A stretch of DNA of 64,000 nucleotides, taken from positions 1 through 64,000 of the forward strand of contig VZRG01001585.1 in NCBI GenBank assembly GCA_013397435.1, in the 5' to 3' direction. Numbering within the stretch: the first letter of the stretch is position 1; each line of letters begins with the position of its first letter. The notes under the pieces were generated by a model. That model saw nothing but the letters and a program-made list of their open reading frames with translations, made no database searches and was not told the DNA's origin. Below are positions 62,651 to 64,000 of the stretch, one piece after another. Source of the stretch: Erythrocercus mccallii. Lineage: Eukaryota; Chordata; Aves; Passeriformes; Dicruridae. Both the position numbers and the translations under genes were made by a program.

Positions 62651-64000
62651 GTGAGTAGGAGACTCCTTAATTTTCGTTTTAGTTTTGGGGTTTCTCTCTC
62701 TTTCCCCTCAACCCCCTCTTTGCAGTCTCCCCAGCCTTGGTTTTGAGTTTTCAGGCAAGCTTTGGCATGAAGGGAGGCTGCTGTTGCTGAAGGCTGAGCT
62801 CTGCTCCTCCCTGAAGTCCTGCCAGTTTGGGGTGGTCTCTCTCATTAGAAACTCTTAATTTCTTATAGCAGGGGGTTGGGCCCAAGCAGGTAAAGCAGGA
62901 TGTTCCCCGTAGCTGCAAAGTGACTTTACTTGCTGGGCACTCAGCTTCACAGAAATTGTCAGGTGTGGGCTACACTGAGATTTGAAAAGTCTGGATATTG
63001 TTTCTTTATCCCTTGGTTCCAAAACTTGGAAAAACATGGATTAAGATAAAAATTGACAGCCAAAAAAAGCTTTAATTTCCTCTAAGCAAAAACATTTTGG
63101 TGTGGTATTTTGGATGGTGTTCTGCTTCGAGTTCATTCAGCAGTGAAATGAGGTTTTCCTACAGTGCCTGGATGCATAGAGGGAGCTGGGAATTGTGACA
63201 CTGGTCAGTCACACCTCAAGGTACAGCACATCCCATAGATGCTAGGCAGCATGGACCTGTTGAGCTCCAGTTTGTATTACAAAATCTGGTTTTGCCAAGA
63301 CATCCTTCTCCAAGGGCAGGATGTGGCAGACCAGGACACCTACACAGGCTGGTGGGGATGAAGTGTCCCTGCAGCAGGACACTTCTGGTCAGGTTGGGTT
63401 TGTTCAGGAGAAGTGGCTGTCTCTGTCCCAATTTATTCTCCACTGATAACTTGGCCAAATCAGGTTTTCCTGGGGAAGCTCTTTCGCATGGATCCCTTTC
63501 CCCATGCCCCAGCCAAAGCCTTGTTGGGCTGAAGGGGGCATCCCTGGAGGCTCATTTGTTGGAGCCCCACCAAGCCTGTGCACCTCATCTCAGCCCAGGA
63601 TTTTCAAAACATCTCTTTCAGACTCCAAACTCATCCAGATGCTTGGTGCAGTGGCAGTGCCACAGGGAACCTCTGTGTGTGCAGCAAGGCAGGAGCCAGT
63701 CCAGCCTGAGGCACACTCTGCTCCCCTGTCCTTCTCCATGCTGTTGAGATTTTTAGTTATTTTTCCCCAGCCAAGGGTGAGAAAAAGGCCCGGAGGCAGC
63801 TGCTGCTCCAGGGCATGCTGGCAGCAGGAGCCACGCTGGCTCCCTGGAGCCTGAAGTCATGCAGGGAGAGGGATAGTGTGTGCCCACCATGCTCCTGCAC
63901 AAGCAGCTGCAACCCCCTGGCTCCCCAAAAAACCCATCAGGCAGGTCCCAACCCAAGCCAGCCCTGGGTGGGAGGGAGGGGGAAGCCAAGCTCTGCTCTG
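62651..64000 (+). other. DAAM1: DAAM1 intron 2, 5' part (runs off the window)
   Basis: It starts with the donor GTGAGTAGG. No further exon, RNA or repeat was recognised in 1.35 kb. Open reading continues 32 codons past the donor in the DAAM1 frame, but that sequence is not formin-like. The next coding exon should begin with the DELDLTDK-type segment of the GTPase-binding domain and must lie beyond the right edge. Confidence 0.85.

Noticed and set aside
62651..62746. Continuation of the DAAM1 frame past residue 61
   Set aside because: It crosses a canonical GTGAGT donor, and the residues after it do not resemble the GTPase-binding domain.

Overview
The window looks like nuclear DNA from a bird. 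It carries many truncated CR1 (chicken repeat 1) retrotransposon tails, several ending in the avian CR1 3' signature ATTCTATGATTCTATGA. It also carries a solo ERVL-type LTR, and its one recognisable gene is a vertebrate formin with a CpG-island promoter and long introns. The species cannot be read from the sequence. There is no bacterial-style gene layout, no CRISPR array and no rRNA or tRNA gene that I could recognise. Nearly all of the short open frames on both strands are chance frames in non-coding DNA or read through CR1 copies.

The gene is the 5' end of DAAM1 on the + strand (Dishevelled-associated activator of morphogenesis 1, a Wnt/planar-cell-polarity formin). A large CpG island (about 24.46-25.76 kb) holds the promoter and a non-coding first exon. 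The 5' end of that exon lies in or beyond an assembly gap (24,796-25,112), and it ends at a strong splice donor at 25,218. Intron 1 is about 37.2 kb. Exon 2 (62,425-62,650) begins after a clean polypyrimidine/CAG acceptor. It has an in-frame upstream TAG, a Kozak-type ATG at 62,468 and 61 codons of the DAAM1 N-terminus, and ends at a GTGAGT donor. The rest of the gene lies beyond the right edge.

Layout: 0-24.4 kb is upstream intergenic DNA with CR1 copies at about 0.1, 1.3, 6.0, 7.1, 20.4 and 23.8 kb. A probable old ERV LTR remnant sits near 0.5 kb. At 22.3-23.8 kb an ancient CR1-like element is split by a 645-bp solo LTR flanked by a perfect 5-bp target-site duplication. From 24.5 to 25.8 kb is the CpG-island promoter, with tandem duplications around the gap. 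From 25.2 to 62.4 kb is intron 1, which holds CR1 copies at about 28.7, 38.5 and 47.0 kb, a second gap (52,789-53,201), simple repeats and several non-repetitive AT-rich stretches that could be conserved regulatory elements. From 62.4 to 62.65 kb is coding exon 2, and 62.65-64.0 kb is the start of intron 2.

I found no previously undescribed gene system. The most useful second looks are the tandemly duplicated 44-bp unit in the 5' UTR exon next to the gap, the nested solo LTR about 2 kb upstream of the promoter, and a few candidate regulatory segments whose status depends on cross-species alignment.
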